Shown here piece by piece: positions 5,381 through 13,406 of a stretch of 27,294 nucleotides of DNA. The stretch lies in assembly GCA_021802425.1 (NCBI GenBank), contig JAJZXJ010000018.1, forward strand, positions 1-27,294, read 5' to 3'. Numbering within the stretch: the stretch's first letter is position 1; every line of letters begins with the position of its first letter. Source of the stretch: Acidulodesulfobacterium sp021802425 (GTDB taxonomy: Bacteria > SZUA-79 > Acidulodesulfobacterales > Acidulodesulfobacteraceae). The notes under the pieces are model-generated. The model made no database searches and was not told the DNA's origin. It was given only the letters and a program-made list of their open reading frames with translations. The position numbers and the translations under genes are program-made.

Positions 5381-6382
5381 ATGAGATTTTTTGAACGAAA
5401 ACTATTATTAACCCTGGCTTTGGGTTTTCTGTTCGTACTTATAGGTTCGGTTAATGTATTTGCGGCGACATCAACCTACGGCGTATTTACTCAGGTCGCC
5501 GTCAATGTTCCCGGAGATATTCCATCTGTTGTCCATAATATTAAATCTGCCCTGAATCATGCGGATTGGAAGGTTGTGGGAACAACTAATATATCTCTTC
5601 CAAAAAGTGATACTCGTAAAGCAATCGTCATAGCCGCAACGAATAACGTCTATAATAAATATGTGGTCGATAACGGCAGCAATCCGGCGGCCGCTTTCGG
5701 ACTTCCATTAAGAGTAGAGGTCTATACCACGCCGGCCCAGGGTATTGTTGTCAGTATGGTAAATTTACCTGCTTTAGCAAGAACATTTTCCGGGAATCCT
5801 TATGTAGATTATGCAATTAAAGTAAATAATATGTTAAAGCATGCTATAAGGGGCGCGGTAGGCGGCACCCCTTCAAATCTGCAATACGGTCCGATGAGAA
5901 GCGGGAGGTTTCCCGGCGGTATCGGGGGAGGTTCTTTTCCCGGCAGTATTGACCAGATATCGAACTATTCCGGCAGTACTAATTCTAATTTAAGGGGCGT
6001 CGCAAAATTAGTAGAAACGGGGATTAGCCATAATACCGGCGGATGGCGGTTAGTTTACGAGATAAGCAAACCTTCGATAGGTTTTATAGAATTTGGCGTT
6101 ACAAGGAATTCGACAGAAAGGCACTCTATCGAAATAGATAGCGGCGCAAGGGCAACCTCTACATATAAAAACCCGGGAATAGACCATGGCGCGTCTTTTC
6201 CGATAGAAATACTTGTTTATAGGGACGGAAATTACACCGATGTGTCGATACTCGGCGAGATGTGGAGAATGAAATATTATTTTGCCGATGCGGGAATGCT
6301 GGCATTTATGACGCATATGGGAATGCCGGGTTCCATACAGGGTTCTTTAAAACAGATGATTTTATACGGGTTGGCATACTAA
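5381..6382 (+). CDS. exported protein of unknown function, possibly two DUF302-like domains
   Basis: The first 29 residues form a signal peptide (charged RFFERK, long hydrophobic core, VFA-A cleavage), so the mature protein is periplasmic or secreted. The mature part seems to have two related halves, about residues 33-155 and 205-333, joined by a Gly/Ser/Pro-rich linker (about 160-200). Each half ends with a strand like L/F-P-I/L-x-V/I-x-V-Y, a short insert, and then a helical tail with methionines. The layout recalls the DUF302 family, but I cannot confirm this by eye. A strong GGAGGG Shine-Dalgarno supports the start. It is monocistronic, bounded by an upstream inverted repeat and a downstream GC-rich hairpin. 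Confidence 0.6.
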   Translation: MRFFERKLLLTLALGFLFVLIGSVNVFAATSTYGVFTQVAVNVPGDIPSVVHNIKSALNHADWKVVGTTNISLPKSDTRKAIVIAATNNVYNKYVVDNGSNPAAAFGLPLRVEVYTTPAQGIVVSMVNLPALARTFSGNPYVDYAIKVNNMLKHAIRGAVGGTPSNLQYGPMRSGRFPGGIGGGSFPGSIDQISNYSGSTNSNLRGVAKLVETGISHNTGGWRLVYEISKPSIGFIEFGVTRNSTERHSIEIDSGARATSTYKNPGIDHGASFPIEILVYRDGNYTDVSILGEMWRMKYYFADAGMLAFMTHMGMPGSIQGSLKQMILYGLAY

Positions 6383-6394
6383 CCCTCACCCTAT

Positions 6395-6417
6395 CCCTCC
6401 CCCTTTATGGGGGAGGG
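6395..6417. terminator. GC-rich hairpin between convergent genes (terminator or REP-like)
   Basis: CCCTCCCCC (6395-6403) and GGGGGAGGG (6409-6417) form a perfect 9-bp stem with loop TTTAT. It lies between the stop codons of two convergent genes and can act on both strands. It is preceded by CCTCACCCTAT. The combination of CCCTCACCCTA and a C-rich/G-rich hairpin resembles dispersed REP-like elements found in many proteobacteria. There is no U-tract. A second stem, GGATGAT/ATCATCC (6428-6445), overlaps the RNR stop codon. Confidence 0.6.
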
Positions 6418-6439
6418 AACTAAGGAAGGATGATGCTTA

Positions 6440-8878
6440 TCATCCGCAATCGGAGTATCCGCAATCAAGGCATACCGTGCAGCCTTCCGCATGTTTTAAA
6501 TTAGAACCGCCGCACATCGGACAGGCGCCCCTTCCTTGAACTTTATATGTATCGGTATGACCGTTTTTCTGATTTTTATGAGATATTTTAAGATTTCCAT
6601 TTTCCAACAGGCTTTTTTCAAGCGCTTTTCCGATAGCATCCGCGCATGAGTATATTATGTTATCGCCGAAACCGTGCGGTATATTACATCTAATGCCTTT
6701 TAGCTGGTTTATTATTTCTTCGGTGTCTATTCCTGATCTCAAAGCTAAACTTACCATTCTGCCGGTTGATTCGGTTTGAGACTGCGCACAGCCGCCGGAT
6801 TTGCCGATAGAATTAAATATTTCAAAAGGCCTTCCGTTTTCGTCGTAATTTATCGTTACATATAAAGGTCCGCAGCCGGTTATTGTTTTAATCGTAATTC
6901 CATGTATAATATCAGGCCTCTTTCTCGGCTCGATTCTTTTTTCGCCCCCGCTTTTGTTTTCAACGGCGGGTTCGATGCCGATAGGTTCGGTTACCGGAGA
7001 ACCGCATACAGGACACTTATATTTGCCGTTTGCGGAAGGACCTGTCGTCAAGACCTGTTCCCTCGAGCCGTCTCTGTAAACCGTAATACCTTTCAAATTA
7101 AGATTATACGCAAGCAGATATACCTCTTTAATATCTTCTTTTTTTGCAGAGTTTGGAAAATTTACGGTTTTACTGACGGCATTGTCCGTATATTTTTGAA
7201 ATGCCGCTTGAAGCATAACATGCCATTTTGGCGTAATATCGTGCGAGGTTATAAATATGCGGCTTAAATATCCATAGATTTCGGGGTTTAATAAATTAGG
7301 CGGCAAATCTTTATAAGAGTGTCCAAGATTACCGTTCTTAACGACAAAATCTATAAGTTCATTTGAATAAACGCCTAAACTTTCCAATATATTTTTAAAA
7401 TTTTTATCGGCTTCTATTAAAGTTTGATTGTCTAAGACATGCCTTTCATAAGCTAATGCAAATAACGGTTCTATTCCGCTGGATGCTCCGGCAATTATGC
7501 TTATTGTGCCGGTCGGGGCAATGGTTGTGGTTGTTCCGTTTCTCATAGCCTTATAGCCTTTTTCTTTCCAGACGGAGCCTTCAAAATTAGGAAAACTGCC
7601 CCTGGCCGTCCCAAGTTCTTCCGATTTTAATTTTGATTCCTTATCTATAAAACCCATTATTTTTTCGGCTACTTTAAGCGCCAGGTCGCTATTATACGGT
7701 ATTTTTAATTTTATAAGCGTATCGGCATATCCCATAATCCCCAGCCCTATTTTTCTATTGGAAAGCGTCATCTGTTTTATTTTTTCGATGGGATAATGAT
7801 TTTTGTCTATCACATTGTCTAAGAAATGAACTGCCGTATGCACGGTTTTTTTAAGCGACTCAAAGTCAATAATATCAAGGTAATAAGGCAGGATAGCATC
7901 AGGCTTTTTATTAAGCCTTTTTAATGCCTCTTCATAATCAAATTTGCCTTTTTTGCTTTCATCTCCCTTTATGAATTTTCCAAGATTAATGGAACCCAAA
8001 TTGCAGGATTCGTAGGCAACTAAAGGCTGTTCCCCGCACGGATTAGTCGCCTCGATTTTGCCGGCTTTAGGGATAGGGTTAAGTTTGTTTATTCTGTCTA
8101 TAAAAATAATCCCCGGTTCCCCGCTGGACCATGCCATTTCCACAATTAAATCGAAAACTTCTTTTGCATTGAGATGTTTAACGATTTCATTGTTTCTCGG
8201 GTTTATCAACGGGTAATTTTCGTTTTTAATGACGCGGCTCATAAAATCTTCCGTGATCGCAACGGATATATTAAAATTGTTAAGTTTTGAGGTATCTTTT
8301 TTAGAAGAGATAAAGTCTAATATGTCCGGGTGGTCTATCCTTAAGATACCCATATTGGCGCCCCTTCTTGTCCCCCCTTGTTTTATTGCCTCCGTTGCGC
8401 TGTTAAACACCTGCATAAATGAAACGGGGCCGCTTGACACGCCCTTTGTGGAATGAACAGTATCATTTTTGGGTCTTAAATTAGAAAAAGAAAAACCTGT
8501 TCCGCCGCCGCTCTGGTGTATTAGCGCCGTATTTTTTATTGTCTCGAAAATCGATTCCATAGAATCTTCGATTGGAAGAACAAAACAGGCGGAAAGCTGC
8601 TGCAGCGGTCTTCCCGCATTCATTAAGGTAGGGGAATTTGGTAAAAAGCGCAGGTTTGCCATCTCTTCGAAAAATATCCCGGCTATTGTTTCAGCCTCTT
8701 CTTTGGTTTTGCCATAATTTAAATCGGCTTCGGAGATGTTTTTTGCCACCCTTTCAAACATTCCGGATATTGTTTCGATAATTTCACCCTTTTCATTTTT
8801 AGCCAAATATCTCTTCTTTAAAACCGTTATTCCATTTTCGGAAAAGCTTTTTATAAGCGGGTCATTTTTATCTTTCAT
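6440..8878 (-). CDS. nrdJ: adenosylcobalamin-dependent class II ribonucleotide reductase
   Basis: The 812-residue protein reduces ribonucleotides to deoxyribonucleotides using a B12-derived radical. Family landmarks appear in order: LPNSPTLMNAG, LSACFVLPIEDSM (first redox cysteine), GGGTGFSFSNLRP, the catalytic NPCGE with N279, C281 and E283, YESCNLGSINL (second redox cysteine), APTGTISIIAG, then a TSCPD domain (TGCGPLYVTINYD). CxxC pairs occur in a KCPVCG site and in the terminal zinc ribbon (CPMCG, CLDCG). The N-terminal ATP cone is missing, as in many NrdJ. A class II enzyme works with or without oxygen, in keeping with an anaerobe or microaerophile. GGGGAGG precedes the ATG. The promoter holds a NrdR-box-like palindrome. 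Confidence 0.97.
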   Translation of the reverse strand: MKDKNDPLIKSFSENGITVLKKRYLAKNEKGEIIETISGMFERVAKNISEADLNYGKTKEEAETIAGIFFEEMANLRFLPNSPTLMNAGRPLQQLSACFVLPIEDSMESIFETIKNTALIHQSGGGTGFSFSNLRPKNDTVHSTKGVSSGPVSFMQVFNSATEAIKQGGTRRGANMGILRIDHPDILDFISSKKDTSKLNNFNISVAITEDFMSRVIKNENYPLINPRNNEIVKHLNAKEVFDLIVEMAWSSGEPGIIFIDRINKLNPIPKAGKIEATNPCGEQPLVAYESCNLGSINLGKFIKGDESKKGKFDYEEALKRLNKKPDAILPYYLDIIDFESLKKTVHTAVHFLDNVIDKNHYPIEKIKQMTLSNRKIGLGIMGYADTLIKLKIPYNSDLALKVAEKIMGFIDKESKLKSEELGTARGSFPNFEGSVWKEKGYKAMRNGTTTTIAPTGTISIIAGASSGIEPLFALAYERHVLDNQTLIEADKNFKNILESLGVYSNELIDFVVKNGNLGHSYKDLPPNLLNPEIYGYLSRIFITSHDITPKWHVMLQAAFQKYTDNAVSKTVNFPNSAKKEDIKEVYLLAYNLNLKGITVYRDGSREQVLTTGPSANGKYKCPVCGSPVTEPIGIEPAVENKSGGEKRIEPRKRPDIIHGITIKTITGCGPLYVTINYDENGRPFEIFNSIGKSGGCAQSQTESTGRMVSLALRSGIDTEEIINQLKGIRCNIPHGFGDNIIYSCADAIGKALEKSLLENGNLKISHKNQKNGHTDTYKVQGRGACPMCGGSNLKHAEGCTVCLDCGYSDCG

Positions 8879-8966
8879 CCATACCTCCCCTTATATTAAT
8901 TTTAATGAATATTTAATTTTAAAAATTTTTACAATTAACAATATGTAGATATATTTTTTATTTCTA

Positions 8967-8996
8967 TACAATATATTGTAATTTATCTTTTGTCAA
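8967..8996 (-). promoter_or_regulatory. nrdJ promoter with NrdR-box-like palindrome
   Basis: On the minus strand TTGACA (8996-8991) is followed after 17 nt by TATTGT (8973-8968). The -10 lies within the perfect 14-nt palindrome TACAATATATTGTA (8967-8980). A weaker related sequence beginning ACAATATG (8938-8945) sits 30 nt downstream, roughly three helical turns. NrdR binds paired boxes of this AT-rich form about three turns apart and represses RNR genes, so the arrangement fits. NrdR itself is not in the window. Confidence 0.5.
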
Positions 8997-9022
8997 TATC
9001 TTTTTTTAATTACCGTTTTTAA

Positions 9023-9051
9023 TTGTAAATCATTAAAAAAAGTTTTATAAT
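9023..9051 (+). promoter_or_regulatory. candidate promoter of the tol operon
   Basis: TTGTAA (9023-9028), a 17-nt spacer and a perfect TATAAT (9046-9051) precede tolQ by about 100 nt. The -35 matches at four of six positions. It is divergent from the nrdJ promoter. Confidence 0.5.
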
Positions 9052-9148
9052 TTTAAAATATGGACAAAATATGAACAAGAAATAATAAATAAAATAATAA
9101 ATAATAAGAAATACATAAAAATTGTAAGGGGGATATTAAAATAAAATA

Positions 9149-9853
9149 ATGCATAGTTTAAATTACCTGCATAGCATGAATATTTTAACCCACATTCTAA
9201 GCACAAACATCGTTGTAAAATTAGTCCTTTTAATTCTATTTTTTTTCTCTTTGGCATCATGGGCTATTATTTTTTATAAATTAAATTATCTTAATAAAGC
9301 AAAAAAGGAAGACAAAGAGTTTCTCGATTTATTCTGGGAATCTAAAAGATTGGATTATGTTTATACGGCCGCCAAAAATTTTAATTATAGTCCTGTAGCC
9401 TCTATGTTTAATGCTACATATAAAGAGCTTGTGGACATTAAAAAAAAATCGGAAGAAAAGGATAAGCTTTTTGGTAAAGAAAATAATGGAGAGAATCGAG
9501 CATATATAGAAAGGGCTTTAAAAAAATCACAGCTCTCGTCTATTGCAAAACTTGAGATTTCCCTTCCATTTTTAGCGACGGTCGGCTCCACTGCCCCATT
9601 TATAGGCTTATTTGGAACGGTTTGGGGAATAATGACATCATTCGAAAGTATAGAAAAAGCAGGGACAGCCGGTTTGGCGATTGTAGCTCCCGGTATTGCC
9701 GATTCGCTTATTGCGACGGCGGCGGGTCTTTTTGCGGCGATCCCCGCCGTTATTGCATATAACTATTATTCAAATAAGGTAAGAGTGATAGCTAACGAGA
9801 CTATCGATTTTGCATATGAATTTATGACAATAATCGAAAGGCAGATTCTATAA
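9149..9853 (+). CDS. tolQ: TolQ / ExbB-family proton channel
   Basis: This 234-residue inner-membrane protein has three spans: about 19-43, 132-160 and 183-212. The last two carry the ExbB/TolQ/MotA signature: GSTAPFIGLFGTVWGIM, then a Gly/Ala-rich AGLFAAIPAVIAYNYYS helix. With TolR it conducts protons and energises TolA across the periplasm during constriction and outer-membrane maintenance. The following tolR, tolA and tolB genes decide TolQ over ExbB. The ATG at 9149 is the only start after an in-frame stop at 9137. The GGGGG Shine-Dalgarno sits about 16 nt upstream, further than usual. Nine bases separate it from tolR. Confidence 0.92.
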   Translation: MHSLNYLHSMNILTHILSTNIVVKLVLLILFFFSLASWAIIFYKLNYLNKAKKEDKEFLDLFWESKRLDYVYTAAKNFNYSPVASMFNATYKELVDIKKKSEEKDKLFGKENNGENRAYIERALKKSQLSSIAKLEISLPFLATVGSTAPFIGLFGTVWGIMTSFESIEKAGTAGLAIVAPGIADSLIATAAGLFAAIPAVIAYNYYSNKVRVIANETIDFAYEFMTIIERQIL

Positions 9854-9862
9854 TAATTAATT

Positions 9863-10297
9863 ATGTTTACATCTTTTGGCGATAGAGACGATAAAAAAAG
9901 TTTTTCTTCCGGCTATAAGCTTATGTCCGATATAAACATCACCCCCTTTGTAGATGTAATGCTTGTTCTTCTTGTTATATTCATGGTAACGGCGCCGATA
10001 TTAGTTCATGGAATAAAGGTTCATTTACCGGCGGCAAAGGCGCGGGCATTAAAAGCTCCGGAAAAAACAATAGTAGTTTCGGTTACTTCGGGCAGGGAGG
10101 TTTATATAAACAACTTGAGAGTAAGCCTGCCTCTTTTAACCCAAAAGTTAAACATTTTATATAGAAACAGAAGAAATAAGCAGATATTTCTCAAGGCAAG
10201 TTCAGCTCTGCCTTACGGCTATGTAATAAGGATAATGGCTGCAATAAAAGATGCAGGCATAACAAAAATCGGCATGGTAACGGCAAATCTTAAATAA
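9863..10297 (+). CDS. tolR: TolR / ExbD-family protein
   Basis: This 144-residue protein has one N-terminal membrane span carrying the family motif DINITPFVDVMLVLLVIFMV. The invariant proton-pathway aspartate is D31. The rest is the periplasmic ExbD/TolR domain, ending with the helix ALPYGYVIRIMAAIKDAGI and the strand KIGMVT typical of the family. It forms the stator complex with TolQ. It starts 9 bp after tolQ and 37 bp before the tolA-like gene. Confidence 0.93.
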   Translation: MFTSFGDRDDKKSFSSGYKLMSDINITPFVDVMLVLLVIFMVTAPILVHGIKVHLPAAKARALKAPEKTIVVSVTSGREVYINNLRVSLPLLTQKLNILYRNRRNKQIFLKASSALPYGYVIRIMAAIKDAGITKIGMVTANLK

Positions 10298-10334
10298 TTA
10301 ACATATTAAATAAATTGAAAATCAGCGAAGCTCA

Positions 10335-11105
10335 ATGTTTAATGAAAATCAAAGCGGAATTGGAAAATATTATATATACTCAATTTTATTTCACGCAGTT
10401 TTAATCGCTTTAATAGTTTATTTAGGGATAAGGTTTAAACCGGAAATTCAATCCATCGGCTCGAAGGTGGTTGTCAGCGTTGTGAGCAGTGTTCCGGGGC
10501 CGCCTGCTTCTATTAAAGCGATATTAAAACCGCCTGTGCCAAAGGTTAAAAGACAAATTATAAGCAAGCCCGCTCCGGCAAAAAAACCTGTGCAATTACC
10601 CGTTACTAAAAAGCCCGCATCTATGGTTTACCCAAAAAGGGTTCTGCCGAAGCCCGTTCCCGTTAAAAGATATGTTAAGAGGCAAGCCCCCGTTTCTGCG
10701 GTTAATTCCAGTGTCTATACAAATTTACATAATATGGTAAGCCTTAATAATGCATATAGCAAGGTTCAGGAATCTTTGATCAGGGGAAATATCCATAAGT
10801 TTCAGGGTTATGTCAATAAAATAGTGTCGATTATTATGTCTCATTTTAATATTTCTCTTTCCAAATATTTGCGCTATAAGTCCGTGGTTGCCATCCAAAT
10901 ATCCGCTTCGGGAAGGATTTACGGCGTCAGGCTTGCCAAATCTTCAGGCAACGGCTATTTCGATTCTCAATCTATCGAAGCGGTAAAATTATCAAGCCCG
11001 CTGCCTTCGCCGCCCAAAGGATTTATGAGCTTTATAAACTCTAGGAACGCAGGCGAGGGGGCTTTAATAGTTTTTAATCCGAGAGAGATTCTAAAAAATA
11101 AGTAA
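10335..11105 (+). CDS. tolA: TolA/TonB-family energy transducer
   Basis: This 256-residue protein has an N-terminal membrane anchor (about 12-34) with the S16-x3-H20 motif that TolA and TonB use to contact TolQ/ExbB. A Pro/Lys-rich periplasmic spacer follows (about 52-120). The C-terminal TonB-like domain (about 155-250) contains the VAIQISASGRIYGVRLAKSSGN strands and then an SIEAVKLSSPLPSPP segment. TolA normally links the inner-membrane TolQR motor to TolB and Pal. Sequence alone cannot separate TolA from TonB, but the position between tolR and tolB favours TolA. The spacer is Pro-rich like TonB, without the long Ala/Lys helix of enterobacterial TolA. Confidence 0.82.
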   Translation: MFNENQSGIGKYYIYSILFHAVLIALIVYLGIRFKPEIQSIGSKVVVSVVSSVPGPPASIKAILKPPVPKVKRQIISKPAPAKKPVQLPVTKKPASMVYPKRVLPKPVPVKRYVKRQAPVSAVNSSVYTNLHNMVSLNNAYSKVQESLIRGNIHKFQGYVNKIVSIIMSHFNISLSKYLRYKSVVAIQISASGRIYGVRLAKSSGNGYFDSQSIEAVKLSSPLPSPPKGFMSFINSRNAGEGALIVFNPREILKNK

Positions 11106-11142
11106 TATTATAATATATAAGGGAGGAATAAGGCGGGCAAAA

Positions 11143-12513
11143 ATGTTTAAATTTAAACTTAACGATTTTTATAGGTGTAAGGTTTTTTACGCCGTATTAA
11201 CATCTTTTTCGATTTTATTTTATTTATTTTTATTTCCTGTAAATTCTTACGCAAAGATATATATAAATATTTATGCCGCAAGAATTAAAAAAATCAGGGT
11301 TGCCGTTCCTAACTTTAAAAATATTTCAAGGTACGGGCAGCATCAAAAGATTGCAAAAAGAGCCGCCCGCATAATCAGGCATGACCTTTCCGTTATCGGA
11401 TATTTTCACATAGTAAACCCGCTTTCGTATCTTGAAAACTCTAAATATGCCCCCGTAAGCGTTAAGAAAATAGATTTTACAAACTGGAGCGTGTTAAATG
11501 CGCAATATTTGATTAACGGCGAATATAAAACGGAAAACGGCGCTATAAAAATTAAAGCAAATCTTATAAGCATCTATTCCCAAAAATTACTTTTTACCGA
11601 GAAATTAGAAGGACATGAGAAACAATACAGATATCTGGCAAATAAGTTTGCCGACGATATATTGAAATTTTTAACAGGGATTAAGGGGCCGTTTACGACA
11701 AAAGTCTTTTTTGTCGGGGAACAGGACGGGGCAAAAAATATTTTTATGATGGATTTTGGCGGACATAGGGTCAAAAGAATTACAGATAACTCGTCGATTA
11801 ACATATTTCCGCATCCGTCTCCCGACGGCAATAAGGCTGCCTATATTTCTTTTAAAGACGGTGATCCCGCCATTTTTATTAAAAATTTAAATACAGGCAG
11901 AACCGCAAGGTTTAATCTCCCTGGTCCTGCCGATTATGTCTCCTGGTCGCCTAAAGGAGATAAGCTGGCGATAGCGCTCACTCCGGACCATTACAATACC
12001 GAGATATATACTATTAATATAAATGGAGGGAATCTTAAGCAGTTGACTGACATGGGCGGCATTAACACATCTCCGTCGTTTTCCCCCGGCGGAAATAGAA
12101 TTGCCTTCGTGTCAAACAGGGAAGGAAGCCCGCAAATTTATATAATGAATTCTGACGGAAGCAATCAGCGTAGAATTACTTATAATAATAGTTATTATAA
12201 TACGAGCCCTGCATGGTCCCCTAACGGGAAAAAGATAGCTTTTGCCTCATTCGTAAACGGCGCGCTTCAAGTGTGTATTATGAATGCGGACGGAACGGAT
12301 GAAAGACAGATTACCGATACGCCGTATAGCGCCCAGCATCCCGCATGGACAAGGGATTCGAGGATAATTACTTTTGATACCGAAATTGCAGGAAGACAGG
12401 AATTATTTATGATAGATGTAAATGAAAGCGGCATGATGAGGCTGATGCCCCGCCTATTTCCCGAAATGCAAAATTATTACGGTCCCGAGTGGACATTAAA
12501 ATCATCTTATTGA
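11143..12513 (+). CDS. tolB: TolB periplasmic beta-propeller protein
   Basis: The 456-residue precursor has a signal peptide to about residue 37 (hydrophobic 14-31, NSYA-K cleavage). The N-terminal alpha/beta domain (about 45-185) starts with IRVAVPNFKNIS. A six-bladed propeller follows, each blade with the family repeats of the type FPHPSPDGNKAAYIS, PSFSPGGNRIAFVSN and PAWSPNGKKIAFAS, alternating with IYIMNSDGS-type strands. TolB binds Pal and peptidoglycan-linked lipoproteins and is remodelled by TolA. Length is close to the family norm of about 430. It is 37 bp after tolA and 85 bp before the cpoB-like gene. Confidence 0.95.
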   Translation: MFKFKLNDFYRCKVFYAVLTSFSILFYLFLFPVNSYAKIYINIYAARIKKIRVAVPNFKNISRYGQHQKIAKRAARIIRHDLSVIGYFHIVNPLSYLENSKYAPVSVKKIDFTNWSVLNAQYLINGEYKTENGAIKIKANLISIYSQKLLFTEKLEGHEKQYRYLANKFADDILKFLTGIKGPFTTKVFFVGEQDGAKNIFMMDFGGHRVKRITDNSSINIFPHPSPDGNKAAYISFKDGDPAIFIKNLNTGRTARFNLPGPADYVSWSPKGDKLAIALTPDHYNTEIYTININGGNLKQLTDMGGINTSPSFSPGGNRIAFVSNREGSPQIYIMNSDGSNQRRITYNNSYYNTSPAWSPNGKKIAFASFVNGALQVCIMNADGTDERQITDTPYSAQHPAWTRDSRIITFDTEIAGRQELFMIDVNESGMMRLMPRLFPEMQNYYGPEWTLKSSY

Positions 12514-12540
12514 CCTTATTCTCAAAATTATTGAAAAATA

Positions 12541-12577
12541 TTGCTTTATATGATAAATTCAATGTAATATTTATAAT
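12541..12577 (+). promoter_or_regulatory. possible internal promoter before cpoB
   Basis: TTGCTT (12541-12546) and TAATAT (12565-12570) are 18 nt apart. A perfect TATAAT follows at 12572-12577 without its own -35. The 85-nt gap is the widest within the tol cluster. Weak evidence in an AT-rich gap. Confidence 0.3.
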
Positions 12578-12598
12578 ATAATATGAGGGCATCACATT

Positions 12599-13402
12599 AT
12601 GAAAAATAAAAAATATTTTAGAGTTTTTCTTTTGCTTTTTGTTTTTTTATTTTTTACGGCGGCTTTTTTATCTGGATGCGCCGAGATGGAACCTGACACC
12701 ATACACAATTTAAAGGTTCAGGTTAAAAAATTAAATAAAAAGGCCGGCAAATTATCCCAAAGCAATACTTATTTAGAGCAAAAGCTTCATGACATTCAGG
12801 TACATATAGCAAATCAAGGGGTAAAAATAGCTGATATAAATTCTAAACTAAGGGATATTTATGGAAAATATGACGTAGAATCCCACAATCTCCATATGCT
12901 TCAAAAAAGGTTTAGAGATTATCGCTTAATTGTTAATAAAGAACTTATTACATTGCTTAAGCATGCTCAAATTAAACCTCCGGTAGAAAAAATCGCTCCG
13001 CCCAAAAAGGCGGCTGTCAGCGTAAGCCCCAAGCTTAGGGAGTTTAACAAGGGTATGGATTTATATAAAAAGAAAGATTACGCTAACGCCGTTTTAGCTT
13101 TCAATAAATTTATAAGTAAATATCCGCAGTCAAAAGACATCCCGGATGCCGTATTTTATAAAGCTGTATCAAACTTCAATCTTAAAAAATATCCCGTATC
13201 CATATTGGAGTTCCATAAATTTTCCGAAGTTTATCCAAAAAATTCCCATGTTCCTATGGCTATATATTTACAGGGAATGGGGTTTTTAAAGCTTTCCGAT
13301 AAGTCAGACGCGTCGATTTTATTTCAACAGGTCGTCTCAAAATACCCGGACACGAAGGCTTCAAAACTTTCGGCGGCAGAGCTTAAAAAACTTTCGAAAT
13401 AA
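12599..13402 (+). CDS. CpoB/YbgF-like TPR lipoprotein
   Basis: The 267-residue precursor starts with a lipoprotein signal ending in the lipobox L-S-G-C27, so it should be lipidated. Enterobacterial CpoB is a soluble periplasmic protein, so this is a difference. A coiled coil (about 33-110) is followed by a short Pro/Lys linker and three tetratricopeptide-type repeats (about 145-265: GMDLYKKKDYANAVLAF, AVSNFNLKKYPVSILEF, GMGFLKLSDKSDASILF). This is the order seen in CpoB, which coordinates peptidoglycan synthesis with Tol-driven constriction. The usual pal gene, expected between tolB and cpoB, is absent. The stop codon is 4 bp before tsaD. Confidence 0.82.
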   Translation: MKNKKYFRVFLLLFVFLFFTAAFLSGCAEMEPDTIHNLKVQVKKLNKKAGKLSQSNTYLEQKLHDIQVHIANQGVKIADINSKLRDIYGKYDVESHNLHMLQKRFRDYRLIVNKELITLLKHAQIKPPVEKIAPPKKAAVSVSPKLREFNKGMDLYKKKDYANAVLAFNKFISKYPQSKDIPDAVFYKAVSNFNLKKYPVSILEFHKFSEVYPKNSHVPMAIYLQGMGFLKLSDKSDASILFQQVVSKYPDTKASKLSAAELKKLSK

Positions 13403-13406
13403 AAAT

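Noticed and set aside
6902..7267. A 121-codon open frame on the plus strand inside nrdJ
   Set aside because: It is antisense to a highly conserved enzyme, shows no domain features, and reflects codon bias of the real gene.
8879..8966. A cobalamin riboswitch upstream of the B12-dependent reductase
   Set aside because: The leader is short and AT-rich, without a B12-box-like conserved segment or the needed helices.
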